In this document: positions 1 through 11,999 of the stretch, piece by piece | How positions within the stretch are numbered: the first letter of the stretch is position 1 | Layout of the letters: every line of letters begins with the position of its first letter | Source: Mactromeris polynyma | Taxonomy: Eukaryota; Mollusca; Bivalvia; Venerida; Mactridae | Direction: 5' to 3' | DNA length: 64,000 nucleotides | NCBI GenBank assembly: GCA_032209605.1 | Contig: JASFXZ010000010.1 | Location: forward strand, 13,661,385-13,725,384 | The notes under the pieces: generated by a model | What the model was told of the DNA's origin: nothing | Databases searched by the model: none | What the model saw: the letters and a program-made list of their open reading frames with translations, nothing else | Program-made: the position numbers and the translations under genes

Positions 1-539
1 TCATTGATATATACCCGAGTTAGTCAAGGGCTCTCATTATCTGCCTCGGCTCCGTCGTGAATTCTTGGCTGTAGTTGTGTGAGGAGATAAAGGAAAAAAG
101 AATTCTGTGGAATAAAATACAAAATACATCACAAAATCGGTATGAACATTTTATGCGTTATAGTTTTAAATATCTTTTTTATTGAAATACCAGAATTTGT
201 TTGAATTTAACAAAAACCTTTAAAATTATTTTAGTACGAAAATACTACATTACTTTAGAATTTTAGGAAATTATTTCAGATATACAATTACTGAATTTAT
301 ATTTTTGTAGCAAATACGTTGTATTAATACAATAAAAATGTTTGAGTGCATTTTTAGATTTAATGTAAAATTATTTATGTTAAAATCGCACGTTGATTTT
401 GCTGTTCCTGATAAATTTAAGTTTTTAATTTTATAGTTCACAGGAAATTATTAACAAAGGCTAAAAGTTGAGAAAAATATTTAAAATGATTTGTTTGTGT
501 ACACTTATTTATCTGATTCTTATAATAATTAAATTGTTG

Positions 540-553
540 CTTTTGCATTACAG
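540..553 (+). promoter_or_regulatory. probable 3' splice site in the fezf 5'UTR
   Basis: A pyrimidine-biased CTTTTGCATTACAG lies 19 bases before ATG 573. It looks like an acceptor, so the coding exon probably starts at 554 and a noncoding leader exon lies further upstream. The donor was not identified. Confidence 0.45.
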
Positions 554-572
554 ATATTCATCGACATTAACC

Positions 573-1437
573 ATGGAAGTGTTGCCGCAAGAGGTAAATA
601 GTCTAAAAACAACAAACAAACCGTCTTTGGCGTTTTCCATCGACAAAATAATGGGATTATCCGAAACGACAGATGAAGAATCCGAAGTTGATGCCAAAGA
701 AGAACAAACTCTTTCACCTGTAGCAAAAGATAAACATGAGGACGAATTATCAGATAACAATGGAAAAAGTGGATTTCAACCAGTGAAGAGAACAAAACAT
801 TTAGACGATGATATGGCCAAGCAACAGGAATTTCTTGCAGCCCAATATCAACATGCTGCCGCCATGATAAAGAATGAGATTCAGAAGCGACATATGTTGC
901 CATATATGGGTCGAGAACTGTTTGACATTAATATGAACAACGTTTCGTGTTTACATCCAGCATTCATGTTAGGAAGACTCGCTCCGGAAGAGTACAGGGC
1001 TCAGATTCTTCAAAACTTTTCGGTATTTCAAAATCAGTGGCCGAATATTAACTCTAAAGACAGTGGTCAGTTGCTTGATGCTTACAAATGGCCAAATTCG
1101 AAATATTTCGGCACAGAGCATTGCCAACAAGCTCAGGATCTGAATAAGCCGATATTAAAATCACCAAAACAACACAGTCAACCGAACAAGCCCTCTTGCT
1201 CACCAAGAAGTCCGGATCAAGGGACGCTTGAAAGAATGGAATCGCAAACGCCTGCTGATATAGATGTTGCCAAAATATCTAACACGGAAAATTCAAAAGA
1301 TAATAGTAGTCAGATGACGTCACCAAATCCTGGGAAACGAGTGATTTCGAAGTCGCAGAAATCATTTTCTTGCCCCGAGTGTGGAAAATTGTTCAACGCA
1401 CATTATAATTTAACGAGACACATGCCAGTCCACACAG
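573..1437 (+). CDS. fezf: fezf exon 1 (Eh1 motif to first zinc finger)
   Basis: It encodes the N-terminus, the Eh1 motif and finger 1, and ends at HTG with donor GTGAGC. The reading frame continues open past the donor into intron, so a naive ORF call ending at 1556 is wrong. Confidence 0.93.
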
Positions 1438-3014
1438 GTGAGCGTTTTATTGTGCTGATCGTTTACACTGAGTTCTCGCATTACCTATTTAAGATTGACG
1501 TTATGCATAATTCAACAGGTCGCTTTTTTCTTTCATTAAAAACAGACAATTGGTGAATATTTTGTATAGTTTTTAAAGCTTAAAGCAACAAGAGCATGCG
1601 AGGCCAATACGTACAGATGAATTGTTAAACTATACGACTAAAAGTTGCATTGTTCTATAGATACCAATTGATCATTTATTTAAAGAAATAATATTTAATT
1701 ATTTACAATTTTGTTTCAAAGAAATGAACAGATAATTTCGCAGTGTTTAACACTACCATGTAACTAAAGTCATTTAGATCTTATCTTTAGAAATGGTATT
1801 GGAATATTGTTTTTGTTCATTATCAATTTGCAGTTTTCCCTTATCGTGTCATTTTCGTTACAAAAACTGTTACGAAGAAATATTATATTTTAAAACATTA
1901 CTATTAGATAGGAAAAAAATAAGAAATGGTATTTTCAATAATTTAAAAAATCTAAAACTCTTGTTTGTTCAGATGTTTTTCGGATGATCTTGTAATAAAT
2001 TTCTAAAAACACATGAATCATTATTTTCGTCCGAATTAGTTTTTATAAAGATTTGTTACTTATTATAGTAATCACACAAATTTTGCTATCAATGAATAAA
2101 TGCATATACAAATATATATTTATATAAAAATGTATAAAGTAATGAAAATATGTAACACTGTGTTAATTATTTCGCCTTTTATTTGGAACATGGCTGAATA
2201 AATTGAAATAATTCGATATTTGTTTTTAAACATTAATATTAGTACATTGTAATAAATTGCAGATCTAAATTCAAGAAGTATCATATTTCAATATTTTATA
2301 AAATATAATGTTTATTTTATTTCAGGAGCGCGTCCATTTATATGTAAAGTTTGTGGCAAGGGATTTCGACAAGCCAGTACACTATGTCGACACAAGATTA
2401 TCCACACATCCGACAAACCTCATAAATGTAATACATGCGGCAAGGCATTCAACCGAAGTTCTACTCTCAACACGCACATGCGTATTCATCTTAACTACAA
2501 GCCATTTACATGTGAATTTTGTGGAAAAGGATTTCACCAGAAAGGAAACTACAAGAATCATAAACTTACCCACAGCACTGAGAAACAATATAAATGTACG
2601 ATCTGTAACAAAGCGTTTCATCAAATCTATAATCTGACATTTCACATGCACACTCACAATGACAAGAAGCCGTATACATGCGCAATTTGTTCCAAGGGAT
2701 TCTGTCGGAACTTTGATCTCAAGAAACACATACGGAAGCTTCACGACGGCGTTAATGGCTCCGGAAGTCTGAAATCAAACAGCGGTTCAAACTCACCCAC
2801 AGAGTCCCAGACTTTGAACTCACTAGGAAGTCCTAATAATTTGTTTCAGCAGAATTTAGGAATGGGAACTCATCACCAAGGCTATTTTTCTGGATATCAA
2901 AGACAAGGACTTTTTGCTCCTCCGTCAGCATTCGCTTGTCAAAGAAACATGGTATCTCCATATATGTTAAATCCTGGGGCATCGTCTTTACTACAAAAAT
3001 TGTCATTTATCTAA
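573..3014 (+). CDS. fezf: Fez family zinc-finger transcription factor, two exons
   Basis: The CDS joins 573-1437 and 2326-3014, giving 517 codons plus a TAA stop. The intron is GT-AG and splits a glycine codon in the first finger linker. Residues 16-28 ([13 protein letters not shown]) are the Eh1 motif by which Fez proteins recruit Groucho/TLE co-repressors. From residue about 267 there are six C2H2 fingers whose sequences ([62 protein letters not shown]) match vertebrate FEZF1/FEZF2 and Drosophila earmuff closely. The region between Eh1 and the fingers is low-complexity and lineage-specific. ATG 573 is chosen because it sits in a strong Kozak context (ACCATGG) just before the Eh1 segment. 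An in-frame start further upstream gives a hydrophobic leader that looks like intron or UTR. By family knowledge it is a nuclear repressor of forebrain/anterior neural fate. Orthology is confident; a single pre-duplication fezf is expected in a protostome. Confidence 0.95.
2326..3014 (+). CDS. fezf: fezf exon 2 (fingers 2-6 and C-terminus)
   Basis: The exon begins after a TTTATTTCAG acceptor at 2316-2325, completes the split glycine codon and reads [15 protein letters not shown] onward. It carries fingers 2-6 and a Ser/Asn/Gln-rich tail ending in SLLQKLSFI before TAA. Confidence 0.94.
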
Positions 3015-3029
3015 TAAGTAGTATATTTA

Positions 3030-3035
3030 AATAAA
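3030..3035 (+). terminator. fezf polyadenylation signal candidate
   Basis: An AATAAA hexamer lies 15 bases after the fezf stop codon. This is very close, and other AATAAA-like hexamers follow in the AT-rich flank, so the real 3' end may be further downstream. Confidence 0.4.
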
Positions 3036-4420
3036 CAAATGTATAAATAAGAACATTGATATATTGTGCCAGATTTTTTTTCATTTTCAGTATAAATCTA
3101 TGTGCCATAAACCATATGTTCACTGCATTGTTTAACTGAATTAACAACTACATTTGTATTTTACGTTACTGTGAATCTTTGTTATTCGAGTTCAAACCCA
3201 TTTTTTATTTCATTGCAACAAAAAAACATTATTTTATGAAACGAATCGAAATACTTTGAAAATATTACCTCTCTTTACAGATGAGCATTTAATTGAATTT
3301 TTACGAACTGCTTTAGACTTGACCTAACAATTTAAAATTTCCCTATAATTTGTCAAATATTCAAATTGTTTACATTAAAAACACTCATGTGCCGTGTTAT
3401 AATGATAACAAAATAAATTTATGGCAATATTTATATTCGTATTATTATCATATCAATTAATGATTCGATTAAAAAACTTCATTTTTTCTTTATGATAATT
3501 AATTTGAAAATAGCAATTTTTAATATATTTCTCCTGTAAAATCCTTCGGTGGCCAATATATGCCAATATCAAAAGGATTGTTATTAATTTAGTGTTGAAT
3601 AGACATGTTGTATTTTTGCATTGAATACTTAATTAATTATATTGATAAACTCTTGTATTTCGTAGGATCAAAAGCATTACATTTTCCCTATTGATATATT
3701 GTTCAATATATGCCCCTTAATGTCCCCATGTTATTTATATTCCTTGCAAGCAAAAACAAGAGACAATTTGAGCTATCTTTGTTATTTTATTACATAATTA
3801 ATTACATTGTCAGTTAGTGCATAGATTCACCAATCAAAGAATCATTTTAGTTCACCCTTCAATGATTTCAATAACATTTCACGAACTGTTTGTTCATATT
3901 ATTTTCACAGAAATTAATTATTCATAACCAGTAATAGCTAGTGTATTGAAACCCGTTTATTACCGATTATAGAGCCACTACCCGCCATGACACGCAATCT
4001 TAAACAAAGGTAATAATTTCATACATTTGTTTTATCAATGAGAAACATGCAAAGTTGAAAAGCGACACTTACAAATCGATTATCAGTTGACTTCAATCTG
4101 GCAAAGTATGTCGGGAAAATAAGACACATGAGCAGACTTGGGTTTATATATACCATACATATCGTATTTATGGTAAATGGGCGCTACTCGCAACTCCAAC
4201 GAAGGAATTATATTCAAATTATTAGTATTTTGTCTTTTAACCCAGAGAATATCCATCTTTACTGTTTTGATCATTCATTGTGTAGTCATACGAATCTTTG
4301 GTGAGAAATCATGTGTAGGTATTTATTTAGATGAAAATAAACCTGGAAATAGAAACTTGATTGTTGTTTTATTTCACGAAATTTCACTTCGAATAATATA
4401 TAGTTTCGAATAGCCCATTT
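3036..4420. other. AT-rich intergenic sequence
   Basis: No open frame of convincing coding character, no RNA gene and no tandem repeat were seen. The sequence is simple and very AT-rich. Confidence 0.5.
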
Positions 4421-4530
4421 CAGTTTGACGTGCCTAAGAAGGTACATCGGAGCCCGATATATATTTCAGATGATACCAAATATTCGTACAGGTTGTCGAA
4501 TAAACGAGGTCCGACTGTATTGTCATTGTC
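4421..4530 (+). repeat. partial copy of a pogo/Tigger-like inverted-repeat element
   Basis: It shares the block TTTGACGTGCC and the terminal segment GAGGTCCGACTGTA with the fuller copy at 31797-32003. Only the half ending at about 4520 is recognisable. Confidence 0.5.
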
Positions 4531-7500
4531 TCCTGGTGCCTTTGGGGAGGATTTTGAATTTGTATGTAGCATTTTCTGCTCGACTTCTTCCAGCAAAGTC
4601 ACGCCCCTAAAGTGGCATCATTATATACAGACATCATATTACTTTCTAGTGAAAACAATAACGAACATACAATTATACTTATTATCAATGTCGTATCATA
4701 ATTATGTAGTCTAAAGTTCCAAGTGTATCCACGTTGGAGGGGCCTCCGTGAACGAGTGGTGCATTATCCATGCGGACAAAATGCCCTTAATGTCCCATTT
4801 TGAGTATTGTGGTACTGACATAAATCCGGACAGCACGTATTCGTATAAATTATCAGCGTAACACGTAACACCAACAAATTGCTAACAGCCCACTTCTCAT
4901 TGATTCAACGGTGCTTACACCAAACTGCTTCTCAATGTGTCCGAGTTTATTCGAAAAACAGAGCAATTAAATTTGAAAATGGGCAACATTAACTTACCTT
5001 CACCAAAAGTAGAATGCATTTCATGGATACACAGCCATTACATAAAAAACTGAAAGTGCAACGCCAAAATAACTTATCAGAAATGTGCTTGATATAACGA
5101 AAGGCATCTCAGTATAGTGTTAAAAGTCACCTCGTATAGAGGCCGTATATATTTTTAGTTTCATTATTCTTCCTTATTTAACTCGATAATGAGACCACCT
5201 CTCAACTTAGACCGACTTCCTTCAAATCTAATGGTGGTCATAACATCGAGGTTTCTCTGAAAGAATGACATCAAAATGTATATCGTGAATTGGCTGTTAT
5301 TAAACATTTATGTAACCAGTATACACTGGCGCAAGTTTTTCTGTAATTGTATCACAGTATTAAATAATAGATACAATATTGTTTATTGATTGATTAAAGA
5401 TACCGATTACTATCGTAACACAATGGGAAGAAAATGATACTGTTTTATATCAGAATCTGAGATATTTATTCAAGAAAATACACACATTTAGTTTTAGATA
5501 CTCTCGTTTCCCTTGTAACAAAATACCACAAGGCAAACAAAACCTTACACTAGGTCACAGACCATCAAATTTTGACACGACATTAAACTTGTCTAAACAA
5601 ACATAGGAATCCTCTCTTGTTGCCATTTTGTATAGATAGAAATGCCATGGGAAGGATGCAGTCGATACTTCAGCGATATTTGGCCACTTGTTACTAAAAC
5701 ATAGCCCTTTGTTCCGTCGAAATATTATACGTTCGTTTCTATTCCAGAATGATGCTCAAAATCGCCAATACGTCTGCCGGTATTAGCTTCAAGAAACGAA
5801 AAAAAACTTCCTAAGCAACTATTTATAATATGGTTCTTTCTCGCAATCACCTTCGTACTATTTGCATTGATGTCATAATGCTGCCCTCTCTTCCTTCCGC
5901 CTTCACATACAGTAAAAATACGAGGTGAAGTTTAAATAACAATTCCACTGATTTATTGTTGTTTTACTTGAAATAAATATCTTTATCCTGATTGTTTCTA
6001 CCGAGAACTCGCAAAACATGTACACTTCTAGACGCATCTGGAAGCTTGATATTACCGCTTAAGTTGACAGTTTCATTACAACATTCCATTATGATAGGTT
6101 GACGATTTCTGGAACACGGCTTCCATACGTGTAAACACAAAAGGACAATTTTGATACAAGTAAAAATGAATTTAAAATTTCTGTGAGTAATAGAAGCCAA
6201 TTATTGACGCATGATGCCATCGAGTATTGAGTTCATGTGACACATTGTTCAAAATTGCTCTTCTCGTTAAAGACGCAAAGGACAATATTTCTAATCATAT
6301 AAGCGACTACTCTCACATAATATCGGCTGTCAAATGGGGGAAGGCATTGCCAGTAATTCTATAATGCCCACGTAGAGCTCAACTTTCAGGTACCCTACGT
6401 TGTTTGAGAAAATGGTTAATAATTATTTTCTTCCATAACGGGTTGATGGCGTGACGGTTCTTGTAGACACAGGCCTGTCACAGGGAGGCTGAGGGCCATA
6501 TTGCGTGATGTGGAAGAATTTAATACTCAGATAGAAACCAAACAAGAGACGAATATCAATTGCAGGTATTGTTTTTCTCACGGCCAGAAGATTCAGACGA
6601 CTGGCTCATATCACCGCCCAACACCCAATTAATTTACGTGCAAACTTGAAAGGTAGTAAATTTTTCAAGACTTGATTAAAGAGGTTATGACAATCCAGCT
6701 TTCAGCGCCATATTGCCGCGCTTCTGGGTTTGTATCGCGGGTATATCATTATTGGGTTGGTTTACAACGGGAAGAAGGCAAATCCACCTTGGCCGTCGTT
6801 GTTTAACCAGGGGTCTATGAAAAGCTCTGAGCATTTTATGGCTTTAAAATTGGCATATTGTGACGAGCGCAGATTGATTTCTTATACAAACGACGAAATA
6901 ACTAAGTTAAACGATTGCTGATGACACATTGTCAAAAAAATCAACTCTTTCTTAAAACTGTTTCAATTCTTTTGTATAACAGGCTGTGCGCCATTTGATT
7001 GTTATTCTCTTTCAATACCTTTTCAGCGTTTTAAACCAGGACGATAAAACATCGCTATTGCTCAGCTCATATTTTGCGCAGTGCATAAAATCTATCCATT
7101 TGTTAAGTGCCCATTTAAAGTTAAGATCGGCGCTATAGTACTGCACAGTGACCTACTCGCGAGCTAAATACCCACAAACTTTATTTATTCTAATTCAAGA
7201 CGGCGCGTGCAGACCTAGATACCATCTTTATTGCCCACTAATACAAAAGATGCAAAACGGTGATTTTCCGGCGATTCCCACCTTGGCAGATGTTTGCTTA
7301 ATCCGCGATAAAATCTAGATATAAAACATTTAATGTCCGTTTCATGGGCGATTCAAGCACGGTGACAAATTTGAGTTTTCTGCAAATGTCAATTTGTAAC
7401 ATTCGCTTTTCAGTTTAAATGTGCTTCGTGTATCATAAGGTTAAATTTATCAAAGAAAGACGAGCTCCTTTTCCTACACCAAAGTGATAAATAAATGCAG

Positions 7501-8695
7501 ATGGATACAAACAGATTAACTGCACAGATTATCAACATTTTTTGCTTTATAATTAAGGTGATGATGATTTACGATTATTTATTACCGCCGCATATAGCAC
7601 AGGTTGTATTTATTTATTGAAAATCTATGCCTTTTGTTTGTCAGAAATATTTTTGTATAATTGCTATAAAACATGTAAATATGTTTTGAATGCAATAAAC
7701 TATTTGTAGTTGTAGTAATTTATTGTTTGTTTGTTTTTGTCTCATCTTTATACGTGCATTTCATAAAAACATAATTATAGGGTCAACTATTAGTGTATCT
7801 GGAATATTGAAATCGTTATAAAAAACTATCAATTTCAAGAAAACACCAACATATCACAAGATACGTTAACTTATTTAAACCTTACATGGTACATGTTTTA
7901 TGTAATAAACACTCACATATATGAATAAAAACGGATAAAGCAGTTGAAAAATGTTACTTAAAAATAAAATAAAAATATGCAAAAAATGTATATGTGCGTG
8001 CAATAATGTGCATTTTAAAAATATTGTATGAAATTCATTTAAGACCAGTTATATCAAAATGTACAACTTGCTATCCCGCCAGTACTGTTTTACGTAGTTC
8101 CTAAACAAACACCAGTACTTCTTCTGTTGGTTTTTATAACAGTGTTGATTTTTATAACAGTAACCTATAATAATTATGATACAAATGAATTATCGATGAA
8201 AAAGTAGTAGTTAATCTGTCAAAATCACATTCATCGTTTCCGATCAAATACCGCGGTTAGCTCTTATTCGCAAACATTTTCAGACTAAAACTAAGTTAGG
8301 CATTAAAATGTTAAATTTATTTTTTGCTCGTAGATTTTAAGCGAAAAAGGTAAAAATATATAGAGTGGGTAACATCAATTATACAAACAAAATTTCATTC
8401 ATTTAAATTTAATGAAAATAAAAGGCTGGTTAATATCACTTATGCGAAGTCTGAGTTTTAGTCTTAACATGTTTGTGAATAAGGCATTATCAGTATACAT
8501 GTAGTTATGAAACGCTACATGTATTTTATCAAAACCATTGGAATTGTTCTTATGTCATTGATTTAATTCGATTTTAAAGATATCTTAATACGGATGCAAT
8601 AATTCATTCAACGTATGTTGCTGCGATTTCTTGGAGTGATAAATATTTTTGCAAACAAATTATATATTGTATTGGGCAAGAATTTGGATTGGTAA
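4531..8695. other. gene-free flank containing CpG-richer islands
   Basis: I found no gene. The stretch at about 6250-7520 is visibly less AT-rich, non-repetitive and full of unlike words, in contrast to the flanks. It could hold regulatory sequence for fezf, but that is inference from composition and position only. Confidence 0.4.
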
Positions 8696-8699
8696 TTAC

Positions 8700-8882
8700 A
8701 TTAAAACCACAATAGTAAGACCACTCTTGGGACCTTGATAACTGGTCTTCTTATTGAAGTGGTCTTAATATTTAGACTGAATAAAGAGCATTTTTTATAA
8801 CAGTGAAAATGGAATTGAAAATTGTGATCTTAATTTTGAGGTGGTCTTATTATTGAAGTGGTTTTCAACGGAGGTTTAACTG
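8700..8882 (+). repeat. dispersed 'GTGGTCTTA/ACAGTAAAACCTC' element, copy 1
   Basis: It contains GGGACCTTGATAACTGGTCTT, GTGGTCTTATTATTGAAGTGG and a GGAGGTTTAACTGTAA terminus. The same blocks recur at about 9013, 9270, 28470, 39590, 43216, 55092 and 62018. Confidence 0.6.
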
Positions 8883-9012
8883 TAAGTGGAATGAATATTA
8901 AACTAAATTGGCTTATGATAATAACACGTTTTGTTATACGAGTAAACTTTAATCTAGCTGCAGGTTATATATTTTATCATATTTATAGGTTGCGACAATT
9001 CATTACAAATAC

Positions 9013-9142
9013 AGTAAAACCTCAAGATTAATACCACCTCATCAACAAGACCGTATTTTCATGAACCAGATTTTATTTTTTCTTGAATACTTTACATACT
9101 TTAGCTCGACAGTCAGACCACCTTACAGCTAACACTGGCGTT
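9013..9142 (+). repeat. dispersed ACAGTAAAACCTC element, copy 2
   Basis: It starts with CAGTAAAACCTCAAGATTA and continues with ACCACCTC, CTTGAA and AGACCACCTTA blocks in the family order. The right end is degenerate. Confidence 0.5.
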
Positions 9143-9268
9143 CTTCAGACTGACTAATATTGAAGTTATTAATAAAACAAATATGTATAAATTTTACATA
9201 CATGTATACTTAAGTTGCTAAAAGAAATTTTTTAACACGTTGTATTTCATGGTATAACAAATGTATGT

Positions 9269-9347
9269 ACAGTAAACCCTCAATAATGAGACCCTTGAAA
9301 CTGGTTTTAATATTGAGGCGACCTTAATATTGAGGTTTTACTGTATA
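9269..9347 (+). repeat. short complete copy of the ACAGTAAAACCTC inverted-repeat element
   Basis: About 78 bp, bounded by ACAGTAAACCCTCAATAAT and its near reverse complement ATTGAGGTTTTACTGTA. This copy shows that the dispersed family has terminal inverted repeats. Confidence 0.65.
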
Positions 9348-9878
9348 TCTATGAATGTACATGTACGTGGGTAATTTGTAATCCAGTGGTATAATGCTTT
9401 ACTTTCTGAATAAATATAATATTTTCTAAGTTTCACTGAAATTACACAATAAACTGTAACAAGTATGTGCAGTTATTCAGAATTTATAAAATTGAACCAA
9501 ATTCAATGGGAAAATACGGACAATGACTGCTAGAAATAACTATGTTCACGTTGGCTGCTAATCAATGTGGAGCTAACCGTAATAGCAATAACAGCAGTAT
9601 TAACAGTATACTACTAGTAAAACTCTGTAGTACTGTTACAACTGTAAGTACTAGCACTACTGCTTCTACTTCTGTTAGCGTCAGTTGTCAGCAGTCAGCA
9701 TATACTTAATTGGTTTATTATTTAAAATTTCTAATACGGGAATTGAATCAACACCACCGACAGTATGGAATAAATTAAAATTTTACATTTCATTAATCTA
9801 TAAATTCTCAAAAACGGTTGAAAGGACGCCTACATAATTCTCATTATCACACGAAATAGCTAAGACTACATAATACAA

Positions 9879-10191
9879 CAATACGACCAGGATGTAGAGT
9901 AGTAACAGTGGTAATTAGGAAATTCTGCTGATGATGATGATGATACTGCTACAGCAATACGACCAGGATGTAGAGTAGTTACAGTGGTAATAAGGAAATA
10001 CTGCTGATGATGATGATGATGATGCTGCTACAACAATACGACCAGGATGTAAAGTAGTTACAGTGGTAATTAGGAAATACTGCTGCTGATGATGATGATG
10101 ATACTGCTACAGCAATACGACCAGGATGTAGAGTAGTTACAGTGGTAATTAGGAAATACTGCTGCTGATGATGATGATGATGATACTGCTA
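9879..10191 (+). repeat. tandem array, four units of about 75-83 bp with a GAT microsatellite core
   Basis: Four units begin with CAATACGACCAGGATGTA at about 9879, 9955, 10033 and 10116. Each ends in a GATGAT run of different length, so unit length varies by the triplet count. Confidence 0.9.
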
Positions 10192-11098
10192 TTATTGCCA
10201 ACTTAGCAACGAACTGACTGCTTCAACAAATATTCCGTGATGTTTTATTGCGCAATTTGTCATTATTTCTTAAATAACACAATTTGTTTAAATCTAAACT
10301 TGAAACTTCCCCGTTTATTGCTACAAATAAAAACCAGTACATTTGTCTTTTGTAATAAATGCGATTTTGTTTTATATTCCCACAATGTATCAGACTTTGG
10401 TAATAAACTTGTTCGTTAAATACAAATTGCTGTTGTTGGGAAAAACATGAAACCACTCATGACGAAGATTCGTTCCAGAAAATGGATCACAGTTCACTAT
10501 TTAATACAATCAGTTGTATGCGCTGTGATTGTAAAATGTTAAAAGGAGGGCGAACGGTATAAATTACATCAATTAATTTCGCAATAAAGACAAGAAGTTA
10601 AAATTTAAGTCAAGCAATCCGAGAAATGAGATAATGCAATATATCTAACAGAGTTAAATACATTGTACCACAATGTTGTTCATTGTTGCTCATTGAAGAA
10701 ACACACTTTCACCAAAGCGGTGGTTTAAACCCTTTCTTCGTCATATGAATCATAAGTTGTGTTCCCAAGTGCTTGCACCAAGCGTAAGTTTATTTGAAGT
10801 GTACTTTTTTCGGCGCAGCCGTACTAACATGGTTTTGCTATTTGCATATCAGTGTGCTGTAAACCAATCAAATCTTACGTTAACCACCAAGGCAATTTCT
10901 CTTCAACCGAACAACGTTGGTAACCTTGATGCAGATTGGTTAACCTTTCGATAAGGGGTACGTTACCTTACCGAAATCTACTGAATTTCGGTGAATTTAC
11001 CGCGATCAATTTTGGATCTGGAGTGACCAGCAATCGTAACAACTCGGCATTTTTTATGTTGCACAACAAATCTTAACCTTCAAATTGCGCCGACCATC

Positions 11099-11363
11099 TT
11101 TTTTTAAGATATTTCTTGTATTACAGTGTGTTGTAGTTTTACGTAAGGCGGTCAGCTGATCTGACCAGTGCCTCCTGGGTTCCCACCCGGTATAAACCTG
11201 TTCTTGTGCAAGCGACTAACAACTTCCCAACATGAAGCAGAGATGTATGCATTACCTTCCGTCAAATTGTCGCAGACAACTTTCTCTTTGCTCGGGGTTC
11301 GAACTTGTTTGGCCTACAGAATGGTAGTCGAGTGCTATACCGAACGAGCTACCACGGCGGGCT
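11099..11363 (-). mobile_element. tRNA-derived SINE (family A, divergent copy)
   Basis: Read on the minus strand, the head has a pol III box A (TAGCTCGTTCGG) and box B (GTTCGAACCCC). The tail contains GACCGCCTTACGTAA..ACT and ends in an A-run, the same layout as the SINE at 57657. The 5' part around 11168-11368 also carries an accidental open frame. Confidence 0.65.
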
Positions 11364-11570
11364 ATTGAAGTGATCTAAATGTTCTAACATACCAGCTGAA
11401 TTCCAGCAAACGTCGGTTGCCATACGTTAAGTTTATCATAATAACACATAACATTTGTGTTTCAATTCATACATCAATATGGCAATAATCAGGGAACGGC
11501 TATTTACTGGTAGTAGTGATAAACATCACTTGTATATATGGCGTCTCCATCGTGAAATAAGAAGTTAAGT

Positions 11571-11826
11571 AAAGCGGTAATTCATTAAAGTATCACCTCC
11601 ATTTAAAGGGCCATCCACTTCTGACTTATAAGACACGTTCTTTATGGGCATAATTACTTCGCAATTCCTATCATTTCATACCAGGCACCAGGCAGATAGG
11701 CAAACCCTAACCATTAACTAGCTTGTGGCTCACCGGCAACCGCCTATATCTGAACATACCCCTAATTCGATCGTTCGACTTCCAGCCCCAAAGACGGATA
11801 CCTTAACCACTCAGCCACAAAACACA
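11571..11826 (-). mobile_element. tRNA Ser/Leu-like SINE (family B), copy 1
   Basis: It shares AAAGGGCCA, TTCTGACTTAT, TTCCTATC, CCAGGCA and the box A relic CCACTCAGCCA with copies at 32200 and 62621. This is the most diverged of the three. Confidence 0.65.
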
Positions 11827-11999
11827 GTTGTGGTGTCTCCGATATATTTTATGTAAAGATAGGTTTCATTGTTGCATAAAATGATTGCACGTTTTATATT
11901 GTTTATCTATAGATGAATACTTGAATACAATACGCTGTGACAATCATCATTATATTCAAAGAATTCAGTTTAATAAGTGGAAATCAATTGTTTTCCATT

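Noticed and set aside
2308..2744. Open frames overlapping fezf exon 2 in other frames
   Set aside because: They are shadows of the zinc-finger exon; the correct frame encodes six perfect fingers.
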